Notes: generated from the sequence alone by a model not told the origin. Numbered from the stretch's first letter, positions 19,646-29,624 are shown. The stretch: 64,000 nt of DNA from Deferribacterales bacterium Deferri_01 (GCA_001603805.1 LUZY01000002.1:209428-273427), one strand, 5' to 3'. A program made the numbers and translations.

Positions 19646-19720
19646 GACGCATGCCGTAATTTTCATGCCTTTACTTCCCCTTTAATTCTGCCCTGATTTA
19701 CGAAAATTAAGAGGTTTACC

Positions 19721-20386
19721 GTGAATCAGAAATGTATTTTACCCAAAACATCATTCGAGAGGGTTGAAGATGCCCTCAGTTCGCTGAAAAACGGCGGAGG
19801 AATTCTTGTTCTTGATGATGAGGACAGAGAAAACGAAGGGGATCTTATCTTCCCCGCAGAGACTATCACACCCGAACAGATGGCTGTTCTCATTCGGGAA
19901 TGCAGCGGCATTGTGTGCCTTTGCCTTACAGATGAGAAAACACAGGAACTTGAGCTTCCCATGATGGTGGATAAAAACACCAGCAGTTACGGGACAGGCT
20001 TCACAGTCACAATCGAAGCCGCAGAAGGGGTCACAACAGGTGTTTCCGCTGCGGACAGAGTAACCACCATACGGGCTGCTGTGAAAGACGGAGCAAAGCC
20101 CTCCGATCTGAACAGGCCGGGACACGTATTTCCCTTGAGGGCAAGAAAGGGAGGAGTTCTGGAGCGTCAGGGGCACACTGAAGCTACTGTAGACTTCATG
20201 CGCCTTGCAGGTTTTAAACCCTGTGGAGTTTTATGTGAACTGACAAACCCTGACGGAACAATGGCAAGAACTCCGCAAGTTGCCGCATTTGGAAAGGCAC
20301 ACGGATATCCGGTTGTTACTATTGAAGATCTTATAAGTTATATAAAAGCAAAGGATACCGCTCTGACCGGAGCTGCTAAGGCTTAG
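19721..20386 (+). CDS. ribB: 3,4-dihydroxy-2-butanone 4-phosphate synthase
   Basis: A 221-aa RibB that converts ribulose 5-phosphate to dihydroxybutanone phosphate plus formate for riboflavin synthesis. Key motifs: [17 protein letters not shown] (metal and substrate acidic loop), [37 protein letters not shown] and [10 protein letters not shown] with the catalytic histidine. The length matches monofunctional RibB, and there is no fused GTP cyclohydrolase II domain. The start is GTG 19721 with AAGAGGT upstream. It is under the FMN riboswitch and followed by its own terminator, so it is a single-gene unit. Other rib genes must lie elsewhere. Confidence 0.95.
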   Translation: MNQKCILPKTSFERVEDALSSLKNGGGILVLDDEDRENEGDLIFPAETITPEQMAVLIRECSGIVCLCLTDEKTQELELPMMVDKNTSSYGTGFTVTIEAAEGVTTGVSAADRVTTIRAAVKDGAKPSDLNRPGHVFPLRARKGGVLERQGHTEATVDFMRLAGFKPCGVLCELTNPDGTMARTPQVAAFGKAHGYPVVTIEDLISYIKAKDTALTGAAKA

Positions 20387-20394
20387 TGACTCAG

Positions 20395-20423
20395 AACCCG
20401 CCGGAATCAAAACGGCGGGTTTT
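20395..20423 (+). terminator. Rho-independent terminator of ribB
   Basis: AACCCGCCG and CGGCGGGTT pair across a 9-base loop and are followed by TTT, 8 bp after the ribB stop. Confidence 0.85.
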
Positions 20424-20460
20424 AATGACTAATTTACTGACCTTTAAAATTTACTATCCC

Positions 20461-20480
20461 CAGTTCCATCCATGGAACTG
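20461..20480. other. Short inverted repeat downstream of the glyoxalase gene
   Basis: CAGTTCCA and TGGAACTG form an 8-bp stem with a 4-base loop, 12 bp past the stop of the minus-strand gene at 20493. A T-run is lacking, so terminator function is doubtful. Confidence 0.4.
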
Positions 20481-20492
20481 TATATAAATGTT

Positions 20493-20867
20493 TCAGGCTT
20501 TTGAGTTTGGCAAAATCTCTACCCAGTAGCCGTCAGGGTCTTCGATGAAGTAGATGCCCATTGCCTCGTTTTCAAAGCAGATGCAGCCCATTTCCTTATG
20601 AAGTTTATAAGCAGCATCAAAATCATCCACGCCAAAGGCTATATGTATCTCATTCTCGCCGAGGTCATAGGGCTCTTCCCTGTCTCTCAGCCATGTAAGC
20701 TCAAGCTGGTGAGGCGTAACTCCATCCCCAAGATAAACAAGGATAAAGTCTCCGTCCTCCTGATTATATCTGCGGACCTCTTCAAGACCTAAAGCCTTTT
20801 TGTAAAACTCAAGACTCCTGCCGAGATCAAAAACGTTAATATTATTGTGCAAAAACCTAAACTTCAT
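20493..20867 (-). CDS. gloA: Glyoxalase I-like protein (VOC family)
   Basis: A 124-aa vicinal-oxygen-chelate protein resembling lactoylglutathione lyase, which isomerises the methylglyoxal-thiol hemithioacetal. Likely metal ligands are a histidine in FRFLHNNINV (residue 7), glutamate in HQLELTW, histidine in ENEIHIAFGV and glutamate in GYWVEILP, in the order typical of GloA. The second ATG (20867) has GGGG at a proper distance; the first is only 1 base from it. It is a monocistronic minus-strand gene. The glyoxalase I activity is likely but other VOC lyases share this pattern. Confidence 0.8.
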   Translation of the reverse strand: MKFRFLHNNINVFDLGRSLEFYKKALGLEEVRRYNQEDGDFILVYLGDGVTPHQLELTWLRDREEPYDLGENEIHIAFGVDDFDAAYKLHKEMGCICFENEAMGIYFIEDPDGYWVEILPNSKA

Positions 20868-20969
20868 CAACATACCCCTGTTCAGCGTCTTTTTATTTGT
20901 CAGACAAAGACTTTAATCTGCAACAACAGTTCCATATTTTCAAGGTCTTTTTCATAAATATTTGTTAAA

Positions 20970-22181
20970 TCAGCCTTCCCAGTCAAGCAGCCTCTTCTCG
21001 CCTTTCAGTTCTCTTATTTCTGTTATATCCTGCGTTACTTCCACAGTGCCGATATAAGTTCCTTTATTGTCCCTTACGGCGTAATAGCATATCAGAAGCA
21101 TCTTCCCCCGCAGATTTATCCAGAATTTTGCCTCGGATTTGTCTCCGTTTCTGAATGATTCAACTATGCGGTTCACCGTATCTATGCTGTCCGGTGGGTG
21201 GCAGTTCTGCACCTTACGTCCTATTACCGCCGGACTGCGGGTGAAAAATCTGTCCTTCGGTTCTGAAAAGTATTTCACCTCATCATTTTCATCAACAAAA
21301 GTTATATCAATCGGCAGACTGTTCATCATTCTGACAAGCTGATTTACAGAGAGAAACCCGGTACCGCCCATGCGGATAAACCCTTCCTGACAGGCTTTCG
21401 GTTCTTCTGCCGAATCAGTTTCCGCAGGAGGCTCAACAAATGCGAAACCGATTTCAGCAAACATTCGCAGCATATCCGCATCATCCTTTCCGTTCAGACA
21501 TTCTGCAGCAGCGGGAAAAACAACAAGATTTTCCTTGTATGTCATGCGCATCATCAACATAAACAGCCGTCCTATAACAGTATGCTCCTCAATGCCTAAA
21601 CTGTCAGCGGCATCGAGGGCAGAATTTATCTCTCTGATAACTTTGCGTATATCATCATCCAGAGACCATATAACCTTCAAGGGCTGTTCAAAATAACTGT
21701 GTTTTTCTAGAAACGGAAAAAGAATATTTTCTGTTTTAAGATAGTGCGGCTCAAAATCGATTAGTCTGCGGAAGTCCTTCTTCAAGGCGGAATAAACTGA
21801 CGAATACTCAACAGATGATTCTTCAAGAGAGCTTAATTCCCTTATCTTGACTTTCATCTCATCCATATGAGCAGCAAGAGCCCTGTTCTCTTCCATCAGC
21901 CAGTAAACAGCGCCTCCGTGAGGTTCTTCCCATTCATATTCCTTCAGAGCCGGAATGATAATATTAAAAACCTTTTCAACCTGCTTTTTAATACTATCAA
22001 TAGAATAGCCGGATTTAAAGAGGCGGTCGCCCATCACAAGAACCTCCATTGGAGTTATCCCGTCCAGAAGAGGCTTATAGGTGTCAAAAAGCTCTTTACC
22101 GTCCCTGCCGTCAATGAATCCTGAAAAAAGAAGGAACAAAGCCTCTGCTCTTTCCTCTGAAAATCCGCTTTTTATGGTCAT
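20970..22181 (-). CDS. DUF438 protein with hemerythrin-like and PAS domains
   Basis: A 403-aa protein. The first 75 residues match the DUF438 helical domain (LFDTYKPLLDGITPMEVL). About 85-240 is hemerythrin-like with FEPHYLKTENILFPFLEKH and other His/Glu residues of a di-iron site. The C-terminal 120 residues are a PAS domain (ITFVDENDEVKYFS, GRKVQNCHPPDSIDTV, GTVEVTQDITEIREL) of the type that follows DUF438. Such proteins occur mainly in anaerobes and are thought to handle O2, NO or redox signals. ATG 22181 is chosen since GGAGG directly abuts the earlier ATG. It is monocistronic; the function is unproven. Confidence 0.82.
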   Translation of the reverse strand: MTIKSGFSEERAEALFLLFSGFIDGRDGKELFDTYKPLLDGITPMEVLVMGDRLFKSGYSIDSIKKQVEKVFNIIIPALKEYEWEEPHGGAVYWLMEENRALAAHMDEMKVKIRELSSLEESSVEYSSVYSALKKDFRRLIDFEPHYLKTENILFPFLEKHSYFEQPLKVIWSLDDDIRKVIREINSALDAADSLGIEEHTVIGRLFMLMMRMTYKENLVVFPAAAECLNGKDDADMLRMFAEIGFAFVEPPAETDSAEEPKACQEGFIRMGGTGFLSVNQLVRMMNSLPIDITFVDENDEVKYFSEPKDRFFTRSPAVIGRKVQNCHPPDSIDTVNRIVESFRNGDKSEAKFWINLRGKMLLICYYAVRDNKGTYIGTVEVTQDITEIRELKGEKRLLDWEG

Positions 22182-22274
22182 TCTCCGCATACCTCCGCTT
22201 TTTAACAGTTTAACACAACTAAACGGTTAGCGGTTCCTCAGACTGAGTTGTTCCAAATAGGTTTTGGGGGATTA

Positions 22275-22305
22275 AAAGAAAAAAGCCTCCCGGAATGGGA
22301 GGCTT
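22275..22305 (-). terminator. Terminator of the DEAD-box helicase gene
   Basis: On the minus strand GCCTCCC pairs with GGGAGGC and is followed by a run of T (A-run 22279-22284 on the plus strand), 12 bp after the helicase stop. Confidence 0.85.
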
Positions 22306-22316
22306 CAGTATTACAA

Positions 22317-24089
22317 TTATTTTTCTGTATTACGTCTTTTCCAGAAGGAGTCGCCGCTTTTTTCCCTTTCGGGGCGTGTTTCCCTGTTCCACCCGCTCTG
22401 ACGTGACTGTCCGTCTGAGGAGTTTTTATCCCTGAAACGGTCGCCGCTCTCGAAACGGTCTTTCTTATCACGGGATCTGTCTCCTGCGGGACGTTCACTT
22501 TTATCACGGAATCTGTCCCCTGCGGGGCGTTCGCTTCTGTCACGGAATCTTTCGCCTGAGGGACGTTCGCTTTTATCACGGAATCTGTCTCCTGACGGGC
22601 GTTCACTTCTGTCACGGCTGAATCTGTCACCGGCGGAACGTTCGTTTCTGTCTTTGCGGTCACGGCTGAAACGGTCTCTTGAACCGCCTGCGGAACGTCT
22701 GCTGCCGCCTCTGCCTTTTGACTTGTCCATACGATCACGTTTTTCATCTTCAAAAACTCTCTGAACCCTTTTTGGGCTGAGACCTATATGATCGGGTCCT
22801 GCGTAACTTTCTCTATCAAGAAGCATAGACACAAGCTTAAGAGCTATATTGACTTCACTGTGTTCAGCAGTGAGCATCTCAAGCACTTCAGCAGCTTTTT
22901 TATCTATTTCGCACTCAGCAACCTTATCCACCAGCTTTGCAATGTTCTCATCTCTGACTTCCTGAAGTGTGGGGATGAATTTCTGTGTCATAACATCGCC
23001 GATGCTGCGCTGAATACGGTTAAGTCCTCTGAGTTCTTGCGGTGTAACCAGAGTAATGGCTATACCTTTGCTTCCTGCCCTGCCGGTTCTGCCTATTCTG
23101 TGTATGTAGCTTTCAGAGTCAAAAGGCATGTGATAGTTAAAAACGTGGGTTACATCCTTAACATCAAGACCTCTCGCCGCAACATCTGTCGCCACGAGAG
23201 TATAAATACGTCCTTCACGGAAGGAGTTCATCACTTCTTCCCTCTGGTGCTGTTCCATGTCTCCATGAAGCCCTTTTGCAGAATAGCCTCGTCCTATAAG
23301 AGTGGTGCATATGCGTTCCACTTCTTTTTTGGTACGGCAGAAAATAATTGAGCGTGTAGGCTCAAAGCTGTCTATAAGACGGATGATTGCATCGTCTCTT
23401 TCCTGCTCTTCTATAACGTAGTATCTCTGGTCAATATCTTTTACGGTTTTTTCCTTGTTCATCACACTTATGTGAACCGGGTCCTTAAGGATAGTCGCAG
23501 CCAGTTTCCTGATCGAGTCAGGCATGGTTGCGGAGAAGAGAAGAGTCTGTCTGTCTTCGGGAAGGAAGGTAAATATTTTCTGTATATCCTCAAGAAATCC
23601 CATATCAAGCATTTCATCTGCTTCATCCAGAACAACGATTGAAGGAGTAAAGTTTTTTACCTTACCGGAGGAGAGTATATCAAGAAGTCTGCCTGGTGTG
23701 GCAACAACTATGGGAGTTCCCCTTCTTAAGCGCTCATACTGGCGTGAATATGACTGACCGCCATAAACTGTTGTAGTATTGATGTCAGCAAATTTGCCGT
23801 ATCTGTAGAGTTCGTCACTCACCTGCATGGCGAGTTCCCTTGTGGGAGTTATTACAAGCATCTCCACTTCGCCTGTCTTTTTAAGACGGCTTATTGAAGG
23901 CAGCCCGAAAGCCGCTGTTTTTCCTGTCCCCGTATGAGCCTGCCCTATCATGTCTTTTCCTTCAAGAAGGTGAGGGATAGCCTGCTGCTGGATTGGGCTG
24001 GGTGATTTGAAGCCGCATTCCATAATACCGTGCATAACTTCTGCGCTGAGCCCGAAATGCTCGAAGCCTGTTGTTTCTTTTTCGTCCAT
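22317..24089 (-). CDS. deaD: DEAD-box RNA helicase with Arg/Asp/Ser-rich repeat tail
   Basis: A 590-aa ATP-dependent RNA helicase. It has the Q motif (FEHFGLS...PSPIQQQAIP), AHTGTGKTAAFGLP, PTRELA, VATPGRL, DEAD (VVLDEADEMLDMG), SAT, and HRIGRTGRAG in the second RecA domain. About 400-460 is a short conserved extension; from about 460 the protein is a low-complexity basic tail with four exact-length 12-residue repeats (SERPxGxRFRDx, 495-542). Such tails bind RNA. The usual jobs are ribosome assembly and mRNA decay, often in the cold. It is a single gene with its own terminator. A 171-codon open frame in the tail (22238-22753) is a repeat artefact. Confidence 0.93.
   Translation of the reverse strand: MDEKETTGFEHFGLSAEVMHGIMECGFKSPSPIQQQAIPHLLEGKDMIGQAHTGTGKTAAFGLPSISRLKKTGEVEMLVITPTRELAMQVSDELYRYGKFADINTTTVYGGQSYSRQYERLRRGTPIVVATPGRLLDILSSGKVKNFTPSIVVLDEADEMLDMGFLEDIQKIFTFLPEDRQTLLFSATMPDSIRKLAATILKDPVHISVMNKEKTVKDIDQRYYVIEEQERDDAIIRLIDSFEPTRSIIFCRTKKEVERICTTLIGRGYSAKGLHGDMEQHQREEVMNSFREGRIYTLVATDVAARGLDVKDVTHVFNYHMPFDSESYIHRIGRTGRAGSKGIAITLVTPQELRGLNRIQRSIGDVMTQKFIPTLQEVRDENIAKLVDKVAECEIDKKAAEVLEMLTAEHSEVNIALKLVSMLLDRESYAGPDHIGLSPKRVQRVFEDEKRDRMDKSKGRGGSRRSAGGSRDRFSRDRKDRNERSAGDRFSRDRSERPSGDRFRDKSERPSGERFRDRSERPAGDRFRDKSERPAGDRSRDKKDRFESGDRFRDKNSSDGQSRQSGWNRETRPEREKSGDSFWKRRNTEK
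22464..22607 (-). repeat. Four 36-bp in-frame tandem repeats in the helicase tail
   Basis: The codons for residues 495-542 form four consecutive 36-bp units, each encoding SER-P-(S/A)-G-(D/E)-R-(F/S)-RD-(K/R). The unit length is constant, so copy number may vary between strains. Confidence 0.85.
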
Positions 24090-24305
24090 TATTATCTCAC
24101 TATATTTTTTCAGGCACGCTTGAAGCAGCCGACCGGCTTATGCTTATCTGACTCTGAATACAAATCACTGCGGGGGGTGCTTGCTTTAGGATAAGGAAAT
24201 CATCTGGGGGATATTCTTATACTATCGTCCTGTAGAATACACAATAAACAGATTTTGAGATTTTGCAACGTAATTTTAGAACAAATCAGTCAATTTATTT
24301 AGAAA

Positions 24306-26108
24306 TCATTCATTTTCTTCTGCCGGATCAGGGTATTTTCTGTTAAGACGCACAGTAAACCTTGCGCCGTCTTTAATATTACGCACCATGAGAAATCCGT
24401 TCATATGTTCTTCGATAATGGTTTTTGACATAAATAGACCTATCCCCAGTCCCACAGACTCACCTTTTGTTGTAAAATAGGGTTCAAACACCCTATCCAG
24501 ATGCTCCGCCCTGATACCGCCTCCGTTATCTGTGAAGTCTATATCTATATATCTGGCATGAGGCGTTATATTAACAGCAACAGTTCCCTGTCTGTTATCT
24601 GTTGCCATATAAAGCAGAAGAGCATCACGGGCATTCTGAAGAATATTCAGAAACACTTGTTTCATTTCGCCTTCATAACCTTCAACAATGTATAGCTCCG
24701 CATCCTCATCCGTAACATCTTTCTCGCAGTGAAGCTCATATTTCCGCCCCGGAGTCTCACATAGAAGAGTTACCTTGATATTTACCGCAGAAAACTGCGT
24801 GTTTATTATGTTATAGACAGCAACCACAGTGCGCCTGATGTCAAGTTCCACCCTGTCTTTGTCGGGACGGAAAAAATTGCGGAAATCATCAATTGTTTCA
24901 GACATGTGCATGACTATATCCATGAGAAACCGCACCTGTTCATCCACATACTCATCCGTATGGTGTTTTTCCTTGGCTATCTCCCCCATCTCCTGAATAC
25001 CGAACCCTATGGCAGTGAGCGGCTGGCGCCACTGATGAGCTATGGCGTTGATCATCTCGCCCATTGAAGTAAACTTTGCCTGCTGAAGGAGCATTTTTTC
25101 CTGCTCCTTCCTTTTTTCCACTTCTTCTGAAACCTTCATCGCCAGTTCAGTATTCATCAGGGAGAGCTTCATCATTCTTAATATTATGCTTATATAAAAT
25201 GCAAAAGCACAGAACATCATAATCATGATAAACAGCATTTTTTTATAAAAACCCGATAGGTCGGCGTATGCTTCGTCTTCCGGGATAACCACAGCAAGAG
25301 ACCAGAAGTTGTCAAGCACATGAACAGGAGTATATGCAGCCAGCTTTTTTATCGGTCCAACCGACTTAGCACGCACCATATCATACGTATATTCACCGAA
25401 ACCGGATTCGCCATTCAGCATCTTTCTGGCAAGTGCAGCCGAATCAGGGTATTTTTCTGCTTCAAATTTCACATTGATGAGATCTTCACCGTGAACAGGG
25501 CTGAAAAGAAGATTAGCATCTTTGTCCACCATCCATGCATAGCCGGACTCCCCTATGCTTATGCTCTGTATGTATTTTTTTGATATATACTCAAAATCCA
25601 CGAGGGCGCTTAAAACCCCCTTAAACTCATCACCTTTAAAAACAGGTACATTCAGCGACACAGTTTTAAAACCCTGTACGGCTGAGAAAACATCGCTAAG
25701 ATTCGGCTGATGGTTGTGCAGAATAAGCTTAACATGAGCCTGGTTTGCGATATTTGTCCCCACCAGATCTGGTCTCTCCGGGTATGTATAAATAATCACA
25801 CCGTTTTCATCATATCTGGTGACTGCTTTAAACGGTTTTTTATTAAATTCATAAAGGGTTTTGATGAGGCGTTTACCATCATGGGTAAAGCTAATCATTT
25901 CAGGAGCAAGGGAATACTGCATGAACATATTGGTGTAGCTGCCGAAAAATTCTTCAAGCCCGGTAGCCGCCTGTTTGGCGAGAAGCATCTGTCTTTCTGT
26001 GAGTTTTTCCAGACTTTTTTTACGAACTTCCGTGTAGGAAACATAAAGAGCAGCAAAAGCCGCAGTGAATAGAACTATAAGGACACCGAAACGCAAAAAC
26101 GCCTTCAT
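24306..26108 (-). CDS. Cache-domain sensor histidine kinase
   Basis: A 600-aa membrane kinase. A span at residues 5-25 and another near 280-305 flank a periplasmic double-Cache-like domain (VTRYDENGVIIYTYP, YISKKYIQSISIGESGYAWMV, LLFSPVHG) of the type that binds small organic ligands. The cytoplasmic part has a short coiled coil, then HisKA with MGEMINAIAHQWRQPLTA (phospho-histidine). HATPase_c follows (QVFLNILQNARDAL, DNGGGI, GIGLFMSK). The HQWRQPL form is common in kinases of Campylobacterota and Deferribacterota-like bacteria. No response regulator adjoins it, so it is an orphan; the partner and ligand are unknown. Confidence 0.9.
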   Translation of the reverse strand: MKAFLRFGVLIVLFTAAFAALYVSYTEVRKKSLEKLTERQMLLAKQAATGLEEFFGSYTNMFMQYSLAPEMISFTHDGKRLIKTLYEFNKKPFKAVTRYDENGVIIYTYPERPDLVGTNIANQAHVKLILHNHQPNLSDVFSAVQGFKTVSLNVPVFKGDEFKGVLSALVDFEYISKKYIQSISIGESGYAWMVDKDANLLFSPVHGEDLINVKFEAEKYPDSAALARKMLNGESGFGEYTYDMVRAKSVGPIKKLAAYTPVHVLDNFWSLAVVIPEDEAYADLSGFYKKMLFIMIMMFCAFAFYISIILRMMKLSLMNTELAMKVSEEVEKRKEQEKMLLQQAKFTSMGEMINAIAHQWRQPLTAIGFGIQEMGEIAKEKHHTDEYVDEQVRFLMDIVMHMSETIDDFRNFFRPDKDRVELDIRRTVVAVYNIINTQFSAVNIKVTLLCETPGRKYELHCEKDVTDEDAELYIVEGYEGEMKQVFLNILQNARDALLLYMATDNRQGTVAVNITPHARYIDIDFTDNGGGIRAEHLDRVFEPYFTTKGESVGLGIGLFMSKTIIEEHMNGFLMVRNIKDGARFTVRLNRKYPDPAEENE

Positions 26109-26223
26109 ATATACATATCCTCTGAATCATAGAATATTTTGTCAGATACAAAAGCATAACCCCTTGAACCGGGGTTCGCAATCTCAATAACAATGTCTAA
26201 CTGTTTTATATGAGGGGAAGCTA

Positions 26224-26256
26224 AGAACCCGCCGCCTGAAAAGGCGGCAGGTTTAT
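26224..26256 (-). terminator. Probable terminator of typA
   Basis: A stem of ten near-perfect pairs (CCTGCCGCCT with AGGCGGCGGG on the minus strand) with a TTTC loop follows the typA stop by 12 bp; the T-run behind it is short. Confidence 0.65.
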
Positions 26257-26267
26257 GCGGAAGTCTT

Positions 26268-28100
26268 TTATTTAGAAAGTTTTTTGGCTCTGTCTGTGTG
26301 CCTTTCCTGCTGTGAGAGGACTCTTTTTCTCAGACGAATGGAAAGAGGCGTAACCTCAACAAGCTCATCTTCAGCTATGAAGTTAATTGCTTTTTCAAGA
26401 GTCATAGGCATAACAGGAGTAAGTGTAACTGCCTCATCCTTGCCGGAAGCACGCATGTTTGTGAGTTTTTTCTCCTTGCAGGGGTTCGCATTCAAATCGT
26501 TGTCCTTGTTGTACTCGCCAATGATCATACCTTCGTACACAGGATCACCGGGGCGTGTGAAAAGAACTCCCCTGGGTTCAAGATGGAAAAGAGCATAAGC
26601 CACGGCTTTGCCGGCACGATCTGCAACTATTGAGCCTGTGAAGCGTGAAATGATTTCCCCTCTGTGGGGCTCGTAGCCGTCAAACAGTGAGTTCATAATT
26701 CCTGTACCCTTGGTATCTGAAAGAAATTCATCACGGTAGCCGATAAGCCCCCTGCTGGGTATGGAGAACTCAAGCCTTGCTCTGCCTGTTCCGTTATTCA
26801 CAAGGTTTGTGAGTCTCCCTTTTCTGAGGGAAAGTTTTTCTGTAACAACGCCGATAAAAGCCTCGTCACAGTCTATAAAAAGCTGCTCAATGGGTTCGCA
26901 GAACTGACCGTCTACTGTTCTTGTGATAACTTCGGGACGTCCGATGCAAAGTTCAAAGCCTTCACGGCGCATTGTCTCAACGATAATCGCCATCTGAAAC
27001 TCGCCTCTTCCCTTAACGATGAAGCTGTCAGGAGATTCGGTATCTTCGACTTTAATCGCAACGTTTTTCATTGCTTCTTTGTAGAGGCGCTCACGTATTC
27101 TGGAAGACTGAACAAATTTGCCTTCTCTTCCCACAAGCGGGCTTGTGTTGATGGAGAACTTCATAGAAACAGTGGGCTCGTCTATTTTGATTCTTTTAAG
27201 AGCCTTGGGAGCTTCCTTGGTGCAGACAGTATCGCCGATTTTTATATTTTCTATTCCTGAAAGAATGATAATGTCACCGGGTTCAGCCTTTTCAACATCT
27301 TTCATTCCCGTTCCTTCATATGTCTGAACCTTGCTTACACGAAGAGGTATCTGTTCGTTCTTTTCGTTTATGCACACAAGGGTTTCATTTGTATGGGCTG
27401 AACCGTTGATAACTTTTCCAACCGCAAGTCTGCCGAGGTAATCGGAGTAGCTCAGGTCGCTGACAAGCATCTGAAAAGGCTCAACATCATCATAGGTTGG
27501 AGGGGTGATGTGATTTATTATGGCATCGAAAAGAGGGCGCATATCAGTTCCCCTTTCCTCAAGTGTTGTCTGGCATATCCCTTCTCTGCCAATGGCGTAG
27601 TAAAGGGGAAACTCTAGCTGCTCATCATCTGCACCGAGGTCTATGAAAAGGTCATAAACTTCGTTAAGCACCTCATCGGGTCTGGCGTCCTGACGGTCAA
27701 TCTTATTTATCACAACGATAACCTTGTGCCCTGCCTCGAAAGCCTTGCCCAGAACAAAACGTGTCTGAGGAAGGGGACCTTCCGAAGAATCCACAAGAAG
27801 AATTACCCCGTCAACCATTGAGAGTGCCCTTTCAACCTCGCCGCCGAAATCTGCGTGTCCGGGAGTATCGAGTATGTTGATTTTTACTCCGTTGTATGAG
27901 ACAGAACAGTTTTTCGCAGCGATGGTGATCCCGCGTTCACGTTCAAGGTCCATACTGTCCATCAGGCGGTCGTCCATTGCCTGATTTTCTCTGAAAACAC
28001 CTGCCTGTTTAAACAGTGCATCCACAAGAGTTGTTTTACCGTGGTCAACGTGCGCTATGATCGCAATATTTCTGAGTTTCTGGTTAAAAGCTTTTGCCAT
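26268..28100 (-). CDS. typA: TypA/BipA ribosome-associated GTPase
   Basis: A 610-aa translational GTPase. The G domain has AHVDHGKTTL (G1), RGITI (G2), DTPGHADFGGE (G3) and NKIDRQDA (G4). It is followed by a beta-barrel domain 2 and EF-G-like domains III and V (VKGRGEFQMAIIVETMRREG; SRGLIGYRDEFL, PRGVLFTRPGDPVYEGMIIGE), then the BipA-specific C-terminal domain (LTNMRASGKDEAVTLTPV). The length is as usual. It binds 70S ribosomes and supports assembly and stress growth. It is a single gene with its own hairpin. Confidence 0.97.
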   Translation of the reverse strand: MAKAFNQKLRNIAIIAHVDHGKTTLVDALFKQAGVFRENQAMDDRLMDSMDLERERGITIAAKNCSVSYNGVKINILDTPGHADFGGEVERALSMVDGVILLVDSSEGPLPQTRFVLGKAFEAGHKVIVVINKIDRQDARPDEVLNEVYDLFIDLGADDEQLEFPLYYAIGREGICQTTLEERGTDMRPLFDAIINHITPPTYDDVEPFQMLVSDLSYSDYLGRLAVGKVINGSAHTNETLVCINEKNEQIPLRVSKVQTYEGTGMKDVEKAEPGDIIILSGIENIKIGDTVCTKEAPKALKRIKIDEPTVSMKFSINTSPLVGREGKFVQSSRIRERLYKEAMKNVAIKVEDTESPDSFIVKGRGEFQMAIIVETMRREGFELCIGRPEVITRTVDGQFCEPIEQLFIDCDEAFIGVVTEKLSLRKGRLTNLVNNGTGRARLEFSIPSRGLIGYRDEFLSDTKGTGIMNSLFDGYEPHRGEIISRFTGSIVADRAGKAVAYALFHLEPRGVLFTRPGDPVYEGMIIGEYNKDNDLNANPCKEKKLTNMRASGKDEAVTLTPVMPMTLEKAINFIAEDELVEVTPLSIRLRKRVLSQQERHTDRAKKLSK

Positions 28101-28332
28101 GAGGAGTTTTTCCTGAATTTATTTCATTTATAATGATTTCATATAAGCCCCGACGGGCACAGTCCGCAAAATCAGCCGAAATTGAAGGCTATATCTTCTA
28201 CTGAAATTATTTTGAAATGTAAATAGCAGTGTTTTGTTTTAAAAATATTATTTATGCGTTCCACTTATAAAAGACTGAAAGCATAAAGAAAAATTGAGTG
28301 TAAAAAATATGCGGGAAATGCTATAAATTTTT

Positions 28333-29619
28333 ATGAAGAAATACCATCCATCGCCGCAGGGCTATCTTATCCTCACCTTCCTCATACTGATAGGTGCGGG
28401 TGCAGGCTTATTTATGCTGCCTTTTATCACTAAAAACGGCGGGTTGAACTTTGTAGATGCTCTTTTTATGTCCACGTCCGCTGTGTGCGTCACCGGACTT
28501 TCGGTAATGAACACGTCCGATTTCACCCTTTCCGGACAAATGATCCTGCTCACCCTAATTCAGCTGGGTGCTTTGGGGATAATGACATTAAGCTCATCTC
28601 TGCTTCTTTTCATAACAGGAGATCTGGATTTCGGCAAACGGCTTATGGCTTCACGTCTGGCAGAGAGCTACAGCCTTCGTGAAATTGAGAATGTTCTTTT
28701 TTACATTGTTATATACACTTTCGCAAGCGAGTTCATCGGGGCTGTTCTTCTGTGGATAGGTTTCCTCATTGACGGTTACACAGGCGCACATGCCGTTTAT
28801 CTGGCGGTGTTTCATTCTGTTTCGGCTTTCTGCAACGCTGGTTTCAGCACGTTCGATTCAAGCCTCACCGGTTCCGGCGGTATGATCAAAGCAGTTATAA
28901 TGCTGCTCATAACCGCAGGAGGGCTTGGGTTTTATGTGGTATTTGATCTTGTCCGCAAATGCAGAGAAAAGACGAGGCTTCGGATTCATACCAAAATTGT
29001 TCTAGGAATGTCCGCATTCCTGAGCTTCGGAGGGGCGGCAATGCTTTACCTCACCGAACACGGGCGCATGGGGCTTCTGGACTCTCTCTTTCAGTCCGTT
29101 ACAACACGTACAGCAGGATTTAACACCGTTGATTTATCCGGCCTCCATAGCGTGAGTATTATGTTTATGATTATCCTGATGTTTATCGGAGCTTCGCCGG
29201 GTTCAACAGGAGGCGGAATAAAAACCACTACAGCATTTCTTGCTGCAATTTCCGTCCGCAGAGCAGTTGAAGGGGAAACTGGCGTCAGAGTATTCGGAAG
29301 AACAATACCGCCATCAAATATATTGAAGGCGTTTACAATAATATTCCTTTATTCCATAGTGATCTGCACTGCATCTGCTCTTATCCTCATTTTCAGAGAA
29401 ACACACTTTCTGGCTGTTCTCTTTGAGGTGGTCAGTGCAACAGGCACTGTAGGACTGTCAATGGGCATAAGCGCTGAAGCTGGCACGGCAGAAAAGCTTA
29501 TTCTGACTGCGTGCATGTTTATAGGCAGGGTAGGCCCCAGCGCTATACTTATTGCGATGACAGGCAGGAAGAAGGAATCAAAACTGGCATATCCTGAAGA
29601 AAAACTCATTCTGGGGTGA
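28333..29619 (+). CDS. ktrB: KtrB/TrkH-type potassium uptake membrane subunit
   Basis: A 428-aa ion-conducting subunit of a Ktr-type K+ uptake system. Four M1-P-M2 repeats are recognisable from their pore loops: SAVCVTGLS, SAFCNAGFS, TRTAGFNT and SATGTVGLS, each with the central glycine that forms the selectivity filter. About eight to ten hydrophobic spans are present. The size matches KtrB more than the longer TrkH. The ribosome binding site is weak (GGGA about 15 bases upstream). The stop overlaps the gating-subunit gene region, so the pair is one operon. Confidence 0.93.
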   Translation: MKKYHPSPQGYLILTFLILIGAGAGLFMLPFITKNGGLNFVDALFMSTSAVCVTGLSVMNTSDFTLSGQMILLTLIQLGALGIMTLSSSLLLFITGDLDFGKRLMASRLAESYSLREIENVLFYIVIYTFASEFIGAVLLWIGFLIDGYTGAHAVYLAVFHSVSAFCNAGFSTFDSSLTGSGGMIKAVIMLLITAGGLGFYVVFDLVRKCREKTRLRIHTKIVLGMSAFLSFGGAAMLYLTEHGRMGLLDSLFQSVTTRTAGFNTVDLSGLHSVSIMFMIILMFIGASPGSTGGGIKTTTAFLAAISVRRAVEGETGVRVFGRTIPPSNILKAFTIIFLYSIVICTASALILIFRETHFLAVLFEVVSATGTVGLSMGISAEAGTAEKLILTACMFIGRVGPSAILIAMTGRKKESKLAYPEEKLILG

Positions 29620-29624
29620 TGAAA

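Noticed and set aside
22238..22753. 171-codon open frame rich in Val/Thr on the minus strand
   Set aside because: It is a shifted reading of the repeat tail of the helicase gene; the main frame has all helicase motifs.
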